64,000 nucleotides of DNA from Amphritea japonica ATCC BAA-1530 (GTDB lineage: Bacteria; Pseudomonadota; Gammaproteobacteria; Pseudomonadales; Balneatricaceae): assembly GCF_016592435.1 (NCBI RefSeq), contig NZ_AP014545.1, forward strand, positions 2,178,693-2,242,692, in the 5' to 3' direction. The number at the start of each line of letters is the position of its first letter. The stretch's first letter is position 1. Both the position numbers and the translations under genes were made by a program. Under the pieces are notes generated by a model. It made no database searches and was not told the origin of the DNA. It worked only from the letters and a program-made list of their open reading frames with translations. This document shows, piece after piece, positions 9,175 through 17,521 of the stretch.

Positions 9175-9413
9175 GCCTTCTAAATGTGCATTTCTGAATC
9201 ATATACGGTCATACCTCCAGGCAGACCTTTTCACTGGGTTATCATTCCACACCCCTCCTCCTGATGAAGAACTTTTCAACCTTCAGCCTAAGCCTTGATT
9301 TTAGACAAGGTATCACAAAGCAATTTAAGTACTCTTGTTAAAGGTTATTTATAAGGTCCTCTATTACGCTCTTTGATAAAGGCGCTCAAGAAACCATTTT
9401 TCAGGATACAGAT

Positions 9414-9848
9414 ATGGAACGGTTAACAGCGACACAGATCCCAACGGTAGAACTTGATTTCATGAACCACGATCATGCCGAAGCCAGCCAACAGATAAAT
9501 AGTTTAGACCAGTTGATCAAAGACGGACTAGCTGGCGACTTATCATCGCAAGAAAAAATTGAGCCACTGTTGATAGCGATGTATGAGCACAGTGAAACTC
9601 ATTTTGCCCGTGAAGAGGCTGAGATGATGCGGGTGAATTTCCCAGCGTATGGCTGCCATAGTGGTGAGCACAAACGAGTTCTTGAAGAACTCAGCTCGGT
9701 ACTACAACAATGGCAAGAAAGCGGTGACCTGAATCAATTGGCAGCTTATGTAGATAAAACACTGTGCGACTGGCTGATCAATCATATTTCAACAATGGAT
9801 ACCGTAACAGCGATGTTCGTCGGGCGTTACGACCAATCAGCAGCCTGA
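9414..9848 (+). CDS. Bacteriohemerythrin-type oxygen-binding protein
   Basis: A 144-residue hemerythrin-domain protein with a diiron centre for O2 binding. The ligand pattern is visible in order: NHDH (first His), YEHSETHFAREE (His-x3-His-x3-Glu), CHSGEHKRVL (His-x4-His) and WLINHISTMD (His-x4-Asp). Bacteriohemerythrins serve in O2 sensing, delivery or storage. The gene is monocistronic, and a large dyad and the small-RNA pair follow it. Confidence 0.88.
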   Translation: MERLTATQIPTVELDFMNHDHAEASQQINSLDQLIKDGLAGDLSSQEKIEPLLIAMYEHSETHFAREEAEMMRVNFPAYGCHSGEHKRVLEELSSVLQQWQESGDLNQLAAYVDKTLCDWLINHISTMDTVTAMFVGRYDQSAA

Positions 9849-9882
9849 CCCCTACCAGATACAACCGATCTATCAGACAGGT

Positions 9883-9944
9883 CTATAACACTATAAATTG
9901 ATATACTTAATTAGTAAAAATCAATATAAATCATAGTGTTATAG
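9883..9944. repeat. 62-bp AT-rich dyad
   Basis: A perfect 12-bp inverted repeat CTATAACACTAT (9883-9894) / ATAGTGTTATAG (9933-9944) encloses a second inverted pair, ATTGAT / ATCAAT. It lies 34 bp after the hemerythrin stop and 36 bp before the first small-RNA promoter. It lacks the GC-rich stem and T-tract of a terminator, so a regulatory site or cruciform is possible. The role is unknown. Confidence 0.6.
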
Positions 9945-9980
9945 AAAAGTTAAAAATAATTCAAAAAAAATGAATTTTTC

Positions 9981-10018
9981 CTGAACTTTATCTGAACAAT
10001 CGTCTCTATATATATACA
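9981..10018 (+). promoter_or_regulatory. Predicted activator-dependent promoter of small RNA 1
   Basis: Two TGAAC boxes, 11 bp apart (9982-9986 and 9993-9997), form a CTGAAC direct repeat like the 11-bp repeats bound by OmpR/PhoB-family response regulators. No good -35 is present; a -10-like TATACA sits at 10013-10018. The element recurs 186 bp downstream. The regulator is not identifiable from this window. Confidence 0.5.
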
Positions 10019-10020
10019 TC

Positions 10021-10082
10021 AACGTACTACGCAAGACAGAGAACTGCCCGGTGGCCCCCCTTTCCACCGGGCAGTTTTTTTT
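10021..10082 (+). ncRNA. Predicted small RNA 1 of a tandem pair
   Basis: A short transcript is predicted from just after the -10 element to an intrinsic terminator. The terminator has a perfect 13-bp stem (AACTGCCCGGTGG, 10042-10054, with its complement at 10064-10076), a nine-base loop CCCCCCTTT and a T-tract. No credible ORF with a ribosome-binding site lies between promoter and terminator. The C/U-rich loop could pair with Shine-Dalgarno sequences. The RNA identity is inferred; the structure is seen. Confidence 0.55.
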
Positions 10083-10166
10083 ATTGTAGCCCCATATACC
10101 TCACTAAGAAGCTAACCGCCTCTTATAAGCAACCGCTTCGATTAATGTAATTAAATTATTTTTTTA

Positions 10167-10204
10167 CTGAACTTTTTTTGAACAGTTGTCTCTAAACCAA
10201 TACA
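10167..10204 (+). promoter_or_regulatory. Predicted activator-dependent promoter of small RNA 2
   Basis: This is a second copy of the promoter element, with TGAAC boxes at 10168-10172 and 10179-10183 and the same 11-bp period. The following GTCTCTA and TACATCAACGTACTA segments match copy 1, with -10-like AATACA at 10199-10204. The offset to copy 1 is exactly 186 bp. Confidence 0.5.
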
Positions 10205-10206
10205 TC

Positions 10207-10287
10207 AACGTACTATGTAGGGTCTTTTTAAGGCTTTATGTAAACTACAACTGCCCGGTGGAACCCCTTCCTACCGGGCAGTTTTTT
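10207..10287 (+). ncRNA. Predicted small RNA 2 of a tandem pair
   Basis: It begins with the same 5' segment as small RNA 1, carries about 21 extra bases in the body, and ends in the same hairpin (10249-10261 with 10271-10283) plus a T-tract. One stem position has changed to a G-T pair, so pairing is kept. The loop is AACCCCTTC, again C/U-rich. Conservation of promoter start and hairpin with a diverged body is what a duplicated small-RNA gene would show. Confidence 0.55.
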
Positions 10288-10513
10288 ATTCTGAACAAAG
10301 AAAAGAGCCTACGCCTGCCCCGGGCTTTAGCCCAATATCTGACTTCTGCTACTGGCAGTTTCAACCTCTATAAAGAAATAGCTGGCTTATTCTCTCCATC
10401 TCTAAATCGCATATAGCGGGAACATCCCCCTATTTGATATGCTTGATCCTTACCAGTGCTACTATGTAGCTCACTTCCTGCAACCTCTTTATAAAAGCGA
10501 CCCGCGATCCATC

Positions 10514-11575
10514 ATGAGCAAATTCTGGAGCCCGGCAATCAACCAGCTGACCCCTTACGTTCCGGGAGAGCAGCCCAAAGTTGATAACCTGATCAAGCTA
10601 AATACAAATGAAAACCCTTACCCTCCCTCGCCACAAGTCGAAGAGGCCATTCGTAATTACCCTATTGAACGTTTACGACTCTATTGTGACCCGGACGCAA
10701 CGGCTTTAAAGCAGTCACTGGCAAACCATTTTCAACTTGAGTACAACAACGTCTTTGTGGGTAACGGCTCCGACGAAGTACTGGCGTTAGCCTTTATGGC
10801 TTTTTTCCGCCAGGACCTACCCCTGTTGCTTCCAGAAACAACCTACAGTTTTTACGATGTATATTGCCACCTGTACGATATTGACTACCGACAGATACCT
10901 CTCAATGATAAGTTTGAGATCGACTTTGCTGACTATAACCAGCCAAATGGCGGCATTATCTTTGCAAACCCGAATGCGCCAACCGGGCGCCTGACGACAC
11001 TGGAGCAGATTGAAACTCTGTTACAAAGCAACCGGGACTCACTGGTCATCGTTGATGAAGCTTATATCGATTTTGGTGGTCACTCTGCCGTTGAACTAAC
11101 CCGCACCTACGACAATGTACTGGTTATTCAGACTTTCTCTAAATCCAGAAGTCTGGCGGGTCTGCGAATCGGCTTTGCTTTAGGCCATGAAGATCTTATT
11201 GCCGGTCTCGAACGGGTCAAAAACTCGTTCAACTCCTATCCTCTGGATAGCATCGCTATCATCGGCGCAGTAGCGGCATTAGAAGACAATGACTACTTCG
11301 AAGAAACGACGCAGAAAATTATCGATTGTCGGGAATGGACTACAACACAACTTGAGCAACTGGGCTTTGATGTTGTCCCCTCGAAAACTAACTTTGTATT
11401 CACCCGTCACAGCTCGTTAAGCGGTGCAGAGTTAATGAGTTATCTGCGCAGTAACAATTTGCTGGTACGTCACTTCGGTAAACCCGGTATCGAAAATCAC
11501 CTGCGTATTACTATCGGTACACCAGAGGAGATGAATACTCTGATTGAAACGCTAAAACTACATCCGAAAATCTGA
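10514..11575 (+). CDS. hisC: Histidinol-phosphate aminotransferase
   Basis: A 353-residue fold-type I PLP aminotransferase converting histidinol phosphate and 2-oxoglutarate to imidazole acetol phosphate and Glu (reverse direction in biosynthesis). It has LNTNENPYPPSP at the N-terminus, FANPNAPTGR for substrate/PLP contacts, and the Schiff-base Lys in TFSKSRSLAGLRIG. The frame is open back to 10439, but MSKFWSP at 10514 fits homologues. No ribosome-binding site is strong. It is not in a his operon here, so specificity for a related substrate (aromatic amino acids) is possible. Confidence 0.85.
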   Translation: MSKFWSPAINQLTPYVPGEQPKVDNLIKLNTNENPYPPSPQVEEAIRNYPIERLRLYCDPDATALKQSLANHFQLEYNNVFVGNGSDEVLALAFMAFFRQDLPLLLPETTYSFYDVYCHLYDIDYRQIPLNDKFEIDFADYNQPNGGIIFANPNAPTGRLTTLEQIETLLQSNRDSLVIVDEAYIDFGGHSAVELTRTYDNVLVIQTFSKSRSLAGLRIGFALGHEDLIAGLERVKNSFNSYPLDSIAIIGAVAALEDNDYFEETTQKIIDCREWTTTQLEQLGFDVVPSKTNFVFTRHSSLSGAELMSYLRSNNLLVRHFGKPGIENHLRITIGTPEEMNTLIETLKLHPKI

Positions 11576-11595
11576 TTCTGATTTCATCAGGCCGA

Positions 11596-11632
11596 CACTC
11601 AAAAAGCAGTCGCTTGCTCTGCTTTTTGAGTG
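11596..11632. terminator. Strong inverted repeat after hisC, possible terminator
   Basis: A perfect 14-bp inverted repeat CACTCAAAAAGCAG / CTGCTTTTTGAGTG with a 9-base loop lies between two convergent genes (hisC and the MFS gene). There is no clean T-tract outside the stem, but the stem contains A5/T5 runs. It probably ends transcripts from both sides. Confidence 0.6.
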
Positions 11633-11731
11633 CCTTGTTAATACTTATGATGCTACGTTAAATCAGCTCTGCCTGAATCACCGTACAGACAAACTCTCTT
11701 GGTTTTAGTCTTACTTCGCTCTCTTCTCGGT

Positions 11732-12949
11732 TTATTCAGGGACACTTTCTGCTAAACAGCTATCCATAGCACAGTTTGCTATTGATCGTTCAGTTACACA
11801 TATATAGACGGCGAGTAACACCAATAACACTGCATCGATCGTGATAATCCAATAAACACCTGCAAGACTCTCACTGAGAGTCCGGACAAATCCCGCCAAA
11901 AAATTACCCAGCGCCCCACCCAGCCCAAAGGTAACCATTCCAATACCATTTATCTGCATTGTCACTGTCGAGGAGTAATGCTTATTAACCCAACCAGCGA
12001 TAATCCCCCACATGGGAAAATACATCAGGCCGTATCCAAAGCCGGCTAATACAGCAAAAGAAGCTGGATCATAGACAAAGGCGAGTTGTCCCACAGCAAA
12101 GCCACCAAAAACAATTAACAGTGCCACTCCATGGCCTTTACTATCAGCTAACTTACCTGACAAAAAACCAGCGGCCATACCCGTGACACCTGACATCGTC
12201 CATGTGTAGCCACCCAGTGCTGGCGGCAACATAAGTTCTGCCAAATAGGTATTAAGCCAGGTAGAGAACGGCATTGTTGCAAATCCCACCATAAAACAGA
12301 TAAGGCAAGCAAAAAAAGCTGCCCGCTCCCCTAACACAACCTTCAACAACTGCCCTGCCGGCAGCGCAGCAGGCGCTTTGGTCGACTGGTGAACCACGCG
12401 TTGCTTGAGACTTTTTAAAAGAAACATCGTCAGAATAACAGTAACCGTCCCCAGCATACCGGCCAGCACCCAGCTACTGCGCCAGCCCAGTAACGGCACT
12501 ACCATCAATATAAGCAAGCCATTCAGTCCATAACCCCAGGCAGTACCACTAGAAGCGCTCGATAAACAAGTTGAGCACAATGCCGGTCGGGCATAGCGCG
12601 TAATCAATTCAACAATAGCCCCCCAACTAATCGCAGCGCTGGCTGCCATAAAACTAAGCAGTAGCAATACCAGCAGCGGCTCATCAAGCGCAGCCATCAC
12701 AAACAACAGTACACTGGTAAACGCACCGGTTATCAGCACCAATCTACCTGAATCAACGCGATGACCAATCAGTCCCAATAGCATCGCCCCACCCAGGTAT
12801 GATAATTGAGTTAAGGCACCGATCATTGCAAGGTACCAGTGACTGATGGCGATTGATTCCTGCATCAAAGGAACCATTGCAGCAAACAGAAAAACGCCGA
12901 AGCCGTGGCTGATTATCTGATTAACACCAAACGTTGTGGTCATGCGCAT
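11732..12949 (-). CDS. MFS transporter
   Basis: A 405-residue integral membrane protein with about 12 hydrophobic segments. A charged loop between helices 2 and 3 (GHRVDSGRL) and another in the second half (GKLADSKGHG) correspond to MFS motif-A positions. The substrate cannot be read from sequence. It diverges from a LysR regulator across 146 bp, the usual arrangement for a transporter controlled by its neighbour. Confidence 0.85.
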   Translation of the reverse strand: MRMTTTFGVNQIISHGFGVFLFAAMVPLMQESIAISHWYLAMIGALTQLSYLGGAMLLGLIGHRVDSGRLVLITGAFTSVLLFVMAALDEPLLVLLLLSFMAASAAISWGAIVELITRYARPALCSTCLSSASSGTAWGYGLNGLLILMVVPLLGWRSSWVLAGMLGTVTVILTMFLLKSLKQRVVHQSTKAPAALPAGQLLKVVLGERAAFFACLICFMVGFATMPFSTWLNTYLAELMLPPALGGYTWTMSGVTGMAAGFLSGKLADSKGHGVALLIVFGGFAVGQLAFVYDPASFAVLAGFGYGLMYFPMWGIIAGWVNKHYSSTVTMQINGIGMVTFGLGGALGNFLAGFVRTLSESLAGVYWIITIDAVLLVLLAVYICVTERSIANCAMDSCLAESVPE

Positions 12950-13055
12950 CTAACGCTCTCCATAACAGTTACATCGTTGTATAACGAATTTATAAAGTCG
13001 GTATGAGTAATTAACGAGTCATCCTAGGCACTTGCCTTTGTTCGGTAAATCGATA

Positions 13056-13080
13056 AATATTGACAACTACATTCAATATT
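13056..13080. promoter_or_regulatory. Probable LysR-type operator between divergent genes
   Basis: Perfect inverted repeat AATATTGA (13056-13063) / TCAATATT (13073-13080) with a 9-bp spacer. It ends 15 bp before the LysR start codon, a typical place for an autoregulatory site controlling both divergent promoters. Confidence 0.6.
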
Positions 13081-13095
13081 ACTGAATTCTGACAT

Positions 13096-13950
13096 ATGCG
13101 AGATTTACCAATTGCCTTGTTACGAACCTTTATGGTCGTTGCTGAAACACTTAACCTCACGGTCGCTGCAAACCGGCTTAACAAAGCTCCTTCGACTATC
13201 AGCATGCAGTTAAATCGGCTAGAGGAGCTGGTTGCAAACCCTCTCATGGAAAGGGGACAACACGGTGTTAGATTGACGGCGACGGGGATGCAATTGAAAC
13301 ACCATGCCCAGCAACTGCTTAATTTACATGATCAGATTGTGGGGGCATTTCAGAATATTGATATTGCAGGAAAGGTCCGCCTTGGCACCCATGATCAGTA
13401 TGCAAGCCGGACGCTAACCCCTTTGCTACAGGCATTTATTCTGAGCTATCCCGAAGCGCAACTGGAGGTCCACTGTGATCATCGACCAAACTATCTGACG
13501 GACATGTTGAAAAAAGGCAAGATTGATATCGCCTTGGTAGAGATGCCAGTAACCTCCGAGGGAGGCTTGCGCTTACGGCGTGATGAACTGGTGTGGGTTC
13601 GTGCCAAAGACCATAGCGTCCACCAGCAGGCCGTTCTGCCATTAGCTGTTTTCGACGAGGGGTGTTACCACAGAAACTATGCCCTTGAAGCATTAGAGTT
13701 ATCAGCCAGGCCTTATCGTATCGCTTTCACCAGTCAGAGCCGGGCAGGTGTTCTAGCGGCGGTAAGGGCCGGGATTGGTGTTGCCATCATTCCACTCCAT
13801 ACCCTTGAGGAAGATCTGATTACGATAGACAAGGAGCTCCCCTCGCTAGCTGAGACAGAGGTCACACTGTTTACCGCACCAAACGTAAATGAAGCCACCC
13901 TGAGACTGGCGCAAACAATTCAAGACAGTCCGTTATTTGGCGATAGCTGA
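13096..13950 (+). CDS. LysR family transcriptional regulator
   Basis: A 284-residue regulator. Its N-terminal winged helix-turn-helix is at residues about 5-62 (LRTFMVVAETLNLTVAANRL, then APSTISMQLNRLEE), followed by a periplasmic-binding-protein-like effector domain. The DQYA and CYHRN segments resemble the LrhA/HexA-like branch. It probably controls the divergent MFS gene. The effector is unknown. Confidence 0.88.
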   Translation: MRDLPIALLRTFMVVAETLNLTVAANRLNKAPSTISMQLNRLEELVANPLMERGQHGVRLTATGMQLKHHAQQLLNLHDQIVGAFQNIDIAGKVRLGTHDQYASRTLTPLLQAFILSYPEAQLEVHCDHRPNYLTDMLKKGKIDIALVEMPVTSEGGLRLRRDELVWVRAKDHSVHQQAVLPLAVFDEGCYHRNYALEALELSARPYRIAFTSQSRAGVLAAVRAGIGVAIIPLHTLEEDLITIDKELPSLAETEVTLFTAPNVNEATLRLAQTIQDSPLFGDS

Positions 13951-14122
13951 CATTGTTAATATAACGAGCAACATGCAAAGAATAATCCGACAGCGTCAAG
14001 GTGTTTAGCTGACCTTTCAGCCAGGTAATACTTGATAACAGAGAGCGATTGTACTGATATAATCATTACTTACGAATGCTTATGCTATGTGTTTACATCA
14101 CTGGACGACGAGATAATCAGGC

Positions 14123-14722
14123 ATGAAAACATTTCTCCGAGAGAACCCTACTATCGCTTTTGGCCTGGCTTTGCCACTACTCCTGGTGGTGGTATTTCTG
14201 TTGCTTTCGGGTGTTCCTTCTCTTCTGGTTGCCCCGCCACAATACGATCTTCTGTTCGCAACTGAATACTACAATTACCAAAAAGGGCTAAAGATTTCGG
14301 TCATCAACAAGCAGGTTCAGATCACCAACCTGGGACAGCCGCAAAATAACCAAAACCCTCGAATCTGGCGTTACACTGCCACCACCGGAGCGGTCAAAGA
14401 GATCGCCTTTATACTGCCGCCTGATCCGACTCTATCAATACATAAGCCCAACACTGCCGACACTTTGTCACCAAACACTCTGATTGAAGTTCCCGACTTG
14501 AAAGGCTTGACGGTTGATTCATCCAGCATTGCACCTGATGGTTACGAATTCAGTATCGGCAATCGTTCATCACGTAATATCTTTGGCGGCTTATTCTATT
14601 CTTCACGCTATCGGCATGATGCAATACTGACAAAAAATGGGCGCAGCATTCATTTACCCGATGCGACTGGACGCTACTACCGGGGTAATACCCACTTCAT
14701 TGGCTGGGTCGTGTCACCATGA
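14123..14722 (+). CDS. Membrane-anchored hypothetical protein
   Basis: A 199-residue protein with one N-terminal hydrophobic helix (about residues 12-37) and a polar, probably periplasmic remainder without recognisable motifs. Its last four bases overlap the start of the next gene (ATGA), so the two are translationally coupled and probably act together. I do not recognise the family; the pairing recalls GDYXXLXY/DUF2157 gene pairs, without the signature itself. Confidence 0.65.
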   Translation: MKTFLRENPTIAFGLALPLLLVVVFLLLSGVPSLLVAPPQYDLLFATEYYNYQKGLKISVINKQVQITNLGQPQNNQNPRIWRYTATTGAVKEIAFILPPDPTLSIHKPNTADTLSPNTLIEVPDLKGLTVDSSSIAPDGYEFSIGNRSSRNIFGGLFYSSRYRHDAILTKNGRSIHLPDATGRYYRGNTHFIGWVVSP

Positions 14723-15912
14723 TGTCACTCTTGGTCGTTATCGTCATAGTCATACTGATTGGTGGCGGTTTCTGGGGATGGCCGTTGCTAGCAGGAGCCC
14801 TCGGAATCTCTAACATAACGAATAAAGCTGATGCGTTGCGGCATATTCGCCAACTGATGAATACTTACGATATTACGCCCGCTGAGGTCGAAATTGCTTT
14901 ATCTATTCCTGCCTCTGAGCATTCTGCTACCCATTCACGCAGCAAAGGAGATATTGCAAAAATACTCTTTGCTTTACTCGGTTCAATTTTTATTTTCGCA
15001 GGTATTAGCACCTATATCGGCATGTTTTGGGATAGCATGGGCTCTGTAATGCGGGTTCTGATCACCCTGGGGGTTGGCTATGTCCTTCTCATTATTCTCA
15101 TTTCAGCGCTACAGGAAGAAAAATTTCCCAAATTCATTCTGCCCCTGACTTGTGCCGCTGTATTTATGATGACCAGCGGTTGGTTTGTGCTGATTCACGA
15201 ACTTTACCCGCAAGGCGATAACTGGCGTACAGCCGTACTCGCTGTGTTTGCGGTGATGGGTCTGCAACAAGGCGTATTGTTCGGGAAATACAGACGTACC
15301 GCACTGCTATTCACCAGCCTGTTTTTTGCCTATGGTTTTCTAGAGGTAGGACTCGATTTACTCGGCGTTCCCGTCGCTTATATCTCCATTGTTTTAGGCT
15401 CATCCATCTTTCTTGTGGCTACAGCCCTGGAAAAGTCACCCCATAGGGTATTGGCAGAACCCGCCTTGCTCATTGGCGCCTGCTGGCTCAATAGCGGTTT
15501 ATTCGACCGCATAGACCTATTCACATCAACCAACTGGGCTAGCCTGATCACAGGTACCTGCATAATGTTGACTGCTTACGGCATGCATAAAACAGATCGG
15601 TATCCTCGCCTGATAGCCCTGGGTTATTTTATAGGCTCGATCATGGCCTATGTGGGGTTATTCGATCTGCTTCAGAACAGTGCAATTGAACTGCTCTACC
15701 TCGCCGTCACGGCCTCCACTCTCTATGCCTGTGTCGTACTACAAAGCCGTGCACTCTTATTGACGACGGTAATTGCGATGCTAAGTTTCATTGTATATTT
15801 TTCAGAAAAGCATTTTGCAAACTCATTGGGATGGCCTGTTACTTTAGTGCTCATAGGTATTGCTTTCCTTGGTGTTGGCGCTATTGCCATCAAACTTAAA
15901 AAGCGTATGTAA
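14719..15912 (+). CDS. Multipass membrane protein, DUF2157-like
   Basis: A 397-residue protein: an N-terminal membrane segment, a short cytoplasmic helical region (about residues 30-75), then about ten transmembrane helices to a KLKKRM tail. The plan and helix spacing resemble the protein at 3,339. A second ATG at 14722 is an equally good start. It forms a two-gene operon with the upstream anchored protein. Function is unknown. Confidence 0.65.
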   Translation: MMSLLVVIVIVILIGGGFWGWPLLAGALGISNITNKADALRHIRQLMNTYDITPAEVEIALSIPASEHSATHSRSKGDIAKILFALLGSIFIFAGISTYIGMFWDSMGSVMRVLITLGVGYVLLIILISALQEEKFPKFILPLTCAAVFMMTSGWFVLIHELYPQGDNWRTAVLAVFAVMGLQQGVLFGKYRRTALLFTSLFFAYGFLEVGLDLLGVPVAYISIVLGSSIFLVATALEKSPHRVLAEPALLIGACWLNSGLFDRIDLFTSTNWASLITGTCIMLTAYGMHKTDRYPRLIALGYFIGSIMAYVGLFDLLQNSAIELLYLAVTASTLYACVVLQSRALLLTTVIAMLSFIVYFSEKHFANSLGWPVTLVLIGIAFLGVGAIAIKLKKRM

Positions 15913-16075
15913 CCGGATAAGCAGACCTGCTCGGCCGTTAAACATAAACCTCGTCTGCCTGCCCTCAAATTTTGTTATGAGTTGGATCATGCGGTCTTAA
16001 TTCTCAATCTTGTCAAACGACTTTTAAAAGATTAATTTCACGGATAGTTCCAGTTATTTAAGTACGGACGATTAT

Positions 16076-16366
16076 ATGATTTATGCTGAGATGGAATATG
16101 AAGCCCACTATTCTGAGCTTCATCAGGAACTTGTAAGCTATTTAAAGGAAACGTTTTCGACTGTAGAACACGGTCTCCAGGGAGACTCCTGGATCTGGAT
16201 ATTTGAAGGTGATGATAAGGTTGAAATTGATACCTTCTACTCTATGAAGCATCAGATTAAATCAGCGAATACAGGGTCATTTTTAGCGAAGGCAGTGATC
16301 AAGTATATCAGCGCCAAATATAAGGTTAATGCCTACAGCGCACCTGAACCTGAGCCCCATGAATAG
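16076..16366 (+). CDS. Small hypothetical protein
   Basis: A 96-residue acidic protein with no signal peptide or membrane helix. Central WIWIF and VEIDTFYSMKHQIKS suggest a small alpha/beta fold. The C-terminus is a Pro/Glu tail (APEPEPHE). It is isolated in its own intergenic space on the plus strand. I do not recognise the family; composition and codon use look genuine. Confidence 0.55.
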   Translation: MIYAEMEYEAHYSELHQELVSYLKETFSTVEHGLQGDSWIWIFEGDDKVEIDTFYSMKHQIKSANTGSFLAKAVIKYISAKYKVNAYSAPEPEPHE

Positions 16367-16461
16367 TCATCCAGGCCATATTCTCTACGAGCTGAGTGTA
16401 AGCCTTCCGTATGGAATGCCTCATTACTCTATACGTCCCGACACTCCAGTTTCAGTCGTTA

Positions 16462-17367
16462 TTACTCACTGCCACTAATACGGTTACCGCCCTGCTGTTT
16501 TGACAGCTGTAAACAGTCTTCAGCGCGACCGTACATGTCATCTGCACTATCTCCCTCACCAGTCAGAGTCGCCACGCCAATACTCACGGTAAAACGGACC
16601 TCAGTACCAGAATGAGGTGCTGACAAATCTGACACCATATTACGCACTCGCTCTGCTGCCAGGATACCCTGTTCAGCATTTGTTTCCGGTAATAGAATAG
16701 CAAAGCCATCCTCACCCACCCGGGCAAGAAAATCCGCCGTTCGTTTTAAGCTATTAAGGGACTCAGCCAGACGTTTAATAATCTGGTCACCCACATCCCA
16801 GCCTTTCTCCTCATTAATCAGTCTAAGGCTATCGACATTGATCAGCATCAGACTACAGATCCAATCATAGCGAAGTGCCTGAGCGATGGATTGAGTCAAT
16901 ACCGGCATCAGCGCCCGGCGGTTGTACATTCCAGTCAGCAGGTCTCGCTGAATCGGGGAGCTCTCTCGCTGCGCTCTTTTTCGCTGACTAATATCATCGA
17001 TTCGGCACACCACGCTTGGCTCCGAACCAGCAGAGGGAGCCATACGCACTTCAACCCAGCAAGACTCTTTCATCCCCTGGCTACGAAGATAAGTAATCTC
17101 CTGTGGATCGAGCAGCAGCTCTTTTACCGCTAATTGATTCAGACTCAGACATTGGTCAACCATCCCCTGTAGCGAAAGAAACAATGGCGTTGGAAAGATA
17201 TCACTGAGGGTTTTACCAATGAGATCATCACTACTTCCCCAGGGAATAGCAGAATCCGTATGGGTTGAGAAAATAATAGTGCCTTGCTGACTTAATATCA
17301 GCACATCTTCAGACAAGACATTGAGCAATGCATCAATACGGGTTTGAAGGACATTGGCGTTTTTCAT
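16462..17367 (-). CDS. PAS-GGDEF protein with a degenerate GGDEF motif
   Basis: About 301 residues. A PAS-like sensor domain lies at about 10-130 and a GGDEF domain at about 140-300 (DLLTGMYNRRAL opens it). The signature GGDEF reads GEDGF, changing the second Gly and the Glu, so cyclase activity is doubtful. The inhibitory-site motif RTAD sits exactly five residues before it and is intact. Such proteins can act as c-di-GMP receptors rather than synthases. The ATG at 17367 is chosen over a GTG at 17379 because GGAG precedes it at normal spacing. Confidence 0.82.
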   Translation of the reverse strand: MKNANVLQTRIDALLNVLSEDVLILSQQGTIIFSTHTDSAIPWGSSDDLIGKTLSDIFPTPLFLSLQGMVDQCLSLNQLAVKELLLDPQEITYLRSQGMKESCWVEVRMAPSAGSEPSVVCRIDDISQRKRAQRESSPIQRDLLTGMYNRRALMPVLTQSIAQALRYDWICSLMLINVDSLRLINEEKGWDVGDQIIKRLAESLNSLKRTADFLARVGEDGFAILLPETNAEQGILAAERVRNMVSDLSAPHSGTEVRFTVSIGVATLTGEGDSADDMYGRAEDCLQLSKQQGGNRISGSE

Positions 17368-17473
17368 TCTCAACTCCACTAGCAGATACGGGTTATGCCT
17401 AACTTATAACATAGCAACGCTATTCTACTGAAGAGAGGGGTCCCATTCTGTGGAGGTAAATCAATACAATAAG

Positions 17474-17498
17474 CAAAAAGAAACCCGCCTGAGCGGGT
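17474..17498 (-). terminator. Rho-independent terminator of the decarboxylase gene
   Basis: On the minus strand, the stem ACCCGC / GCGGGT with loop TCAG is followed by TTCTTTTTG. It lies 24 bp after the decarboxylase stop codon. Confidence 0.88.
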
Positions 17499-17521
17499 GT
17501 TCTTGTATTCGAACCCTTTAT

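Noticed and set aside
10186-10416. 76-residue plus-strand ORF overlapping small RNA 2
   Set aside because: It starts inside the promoter element, reads through the terminator hairpin and T-tract, has no ribosome-binding site and no recognisable protein pattern.
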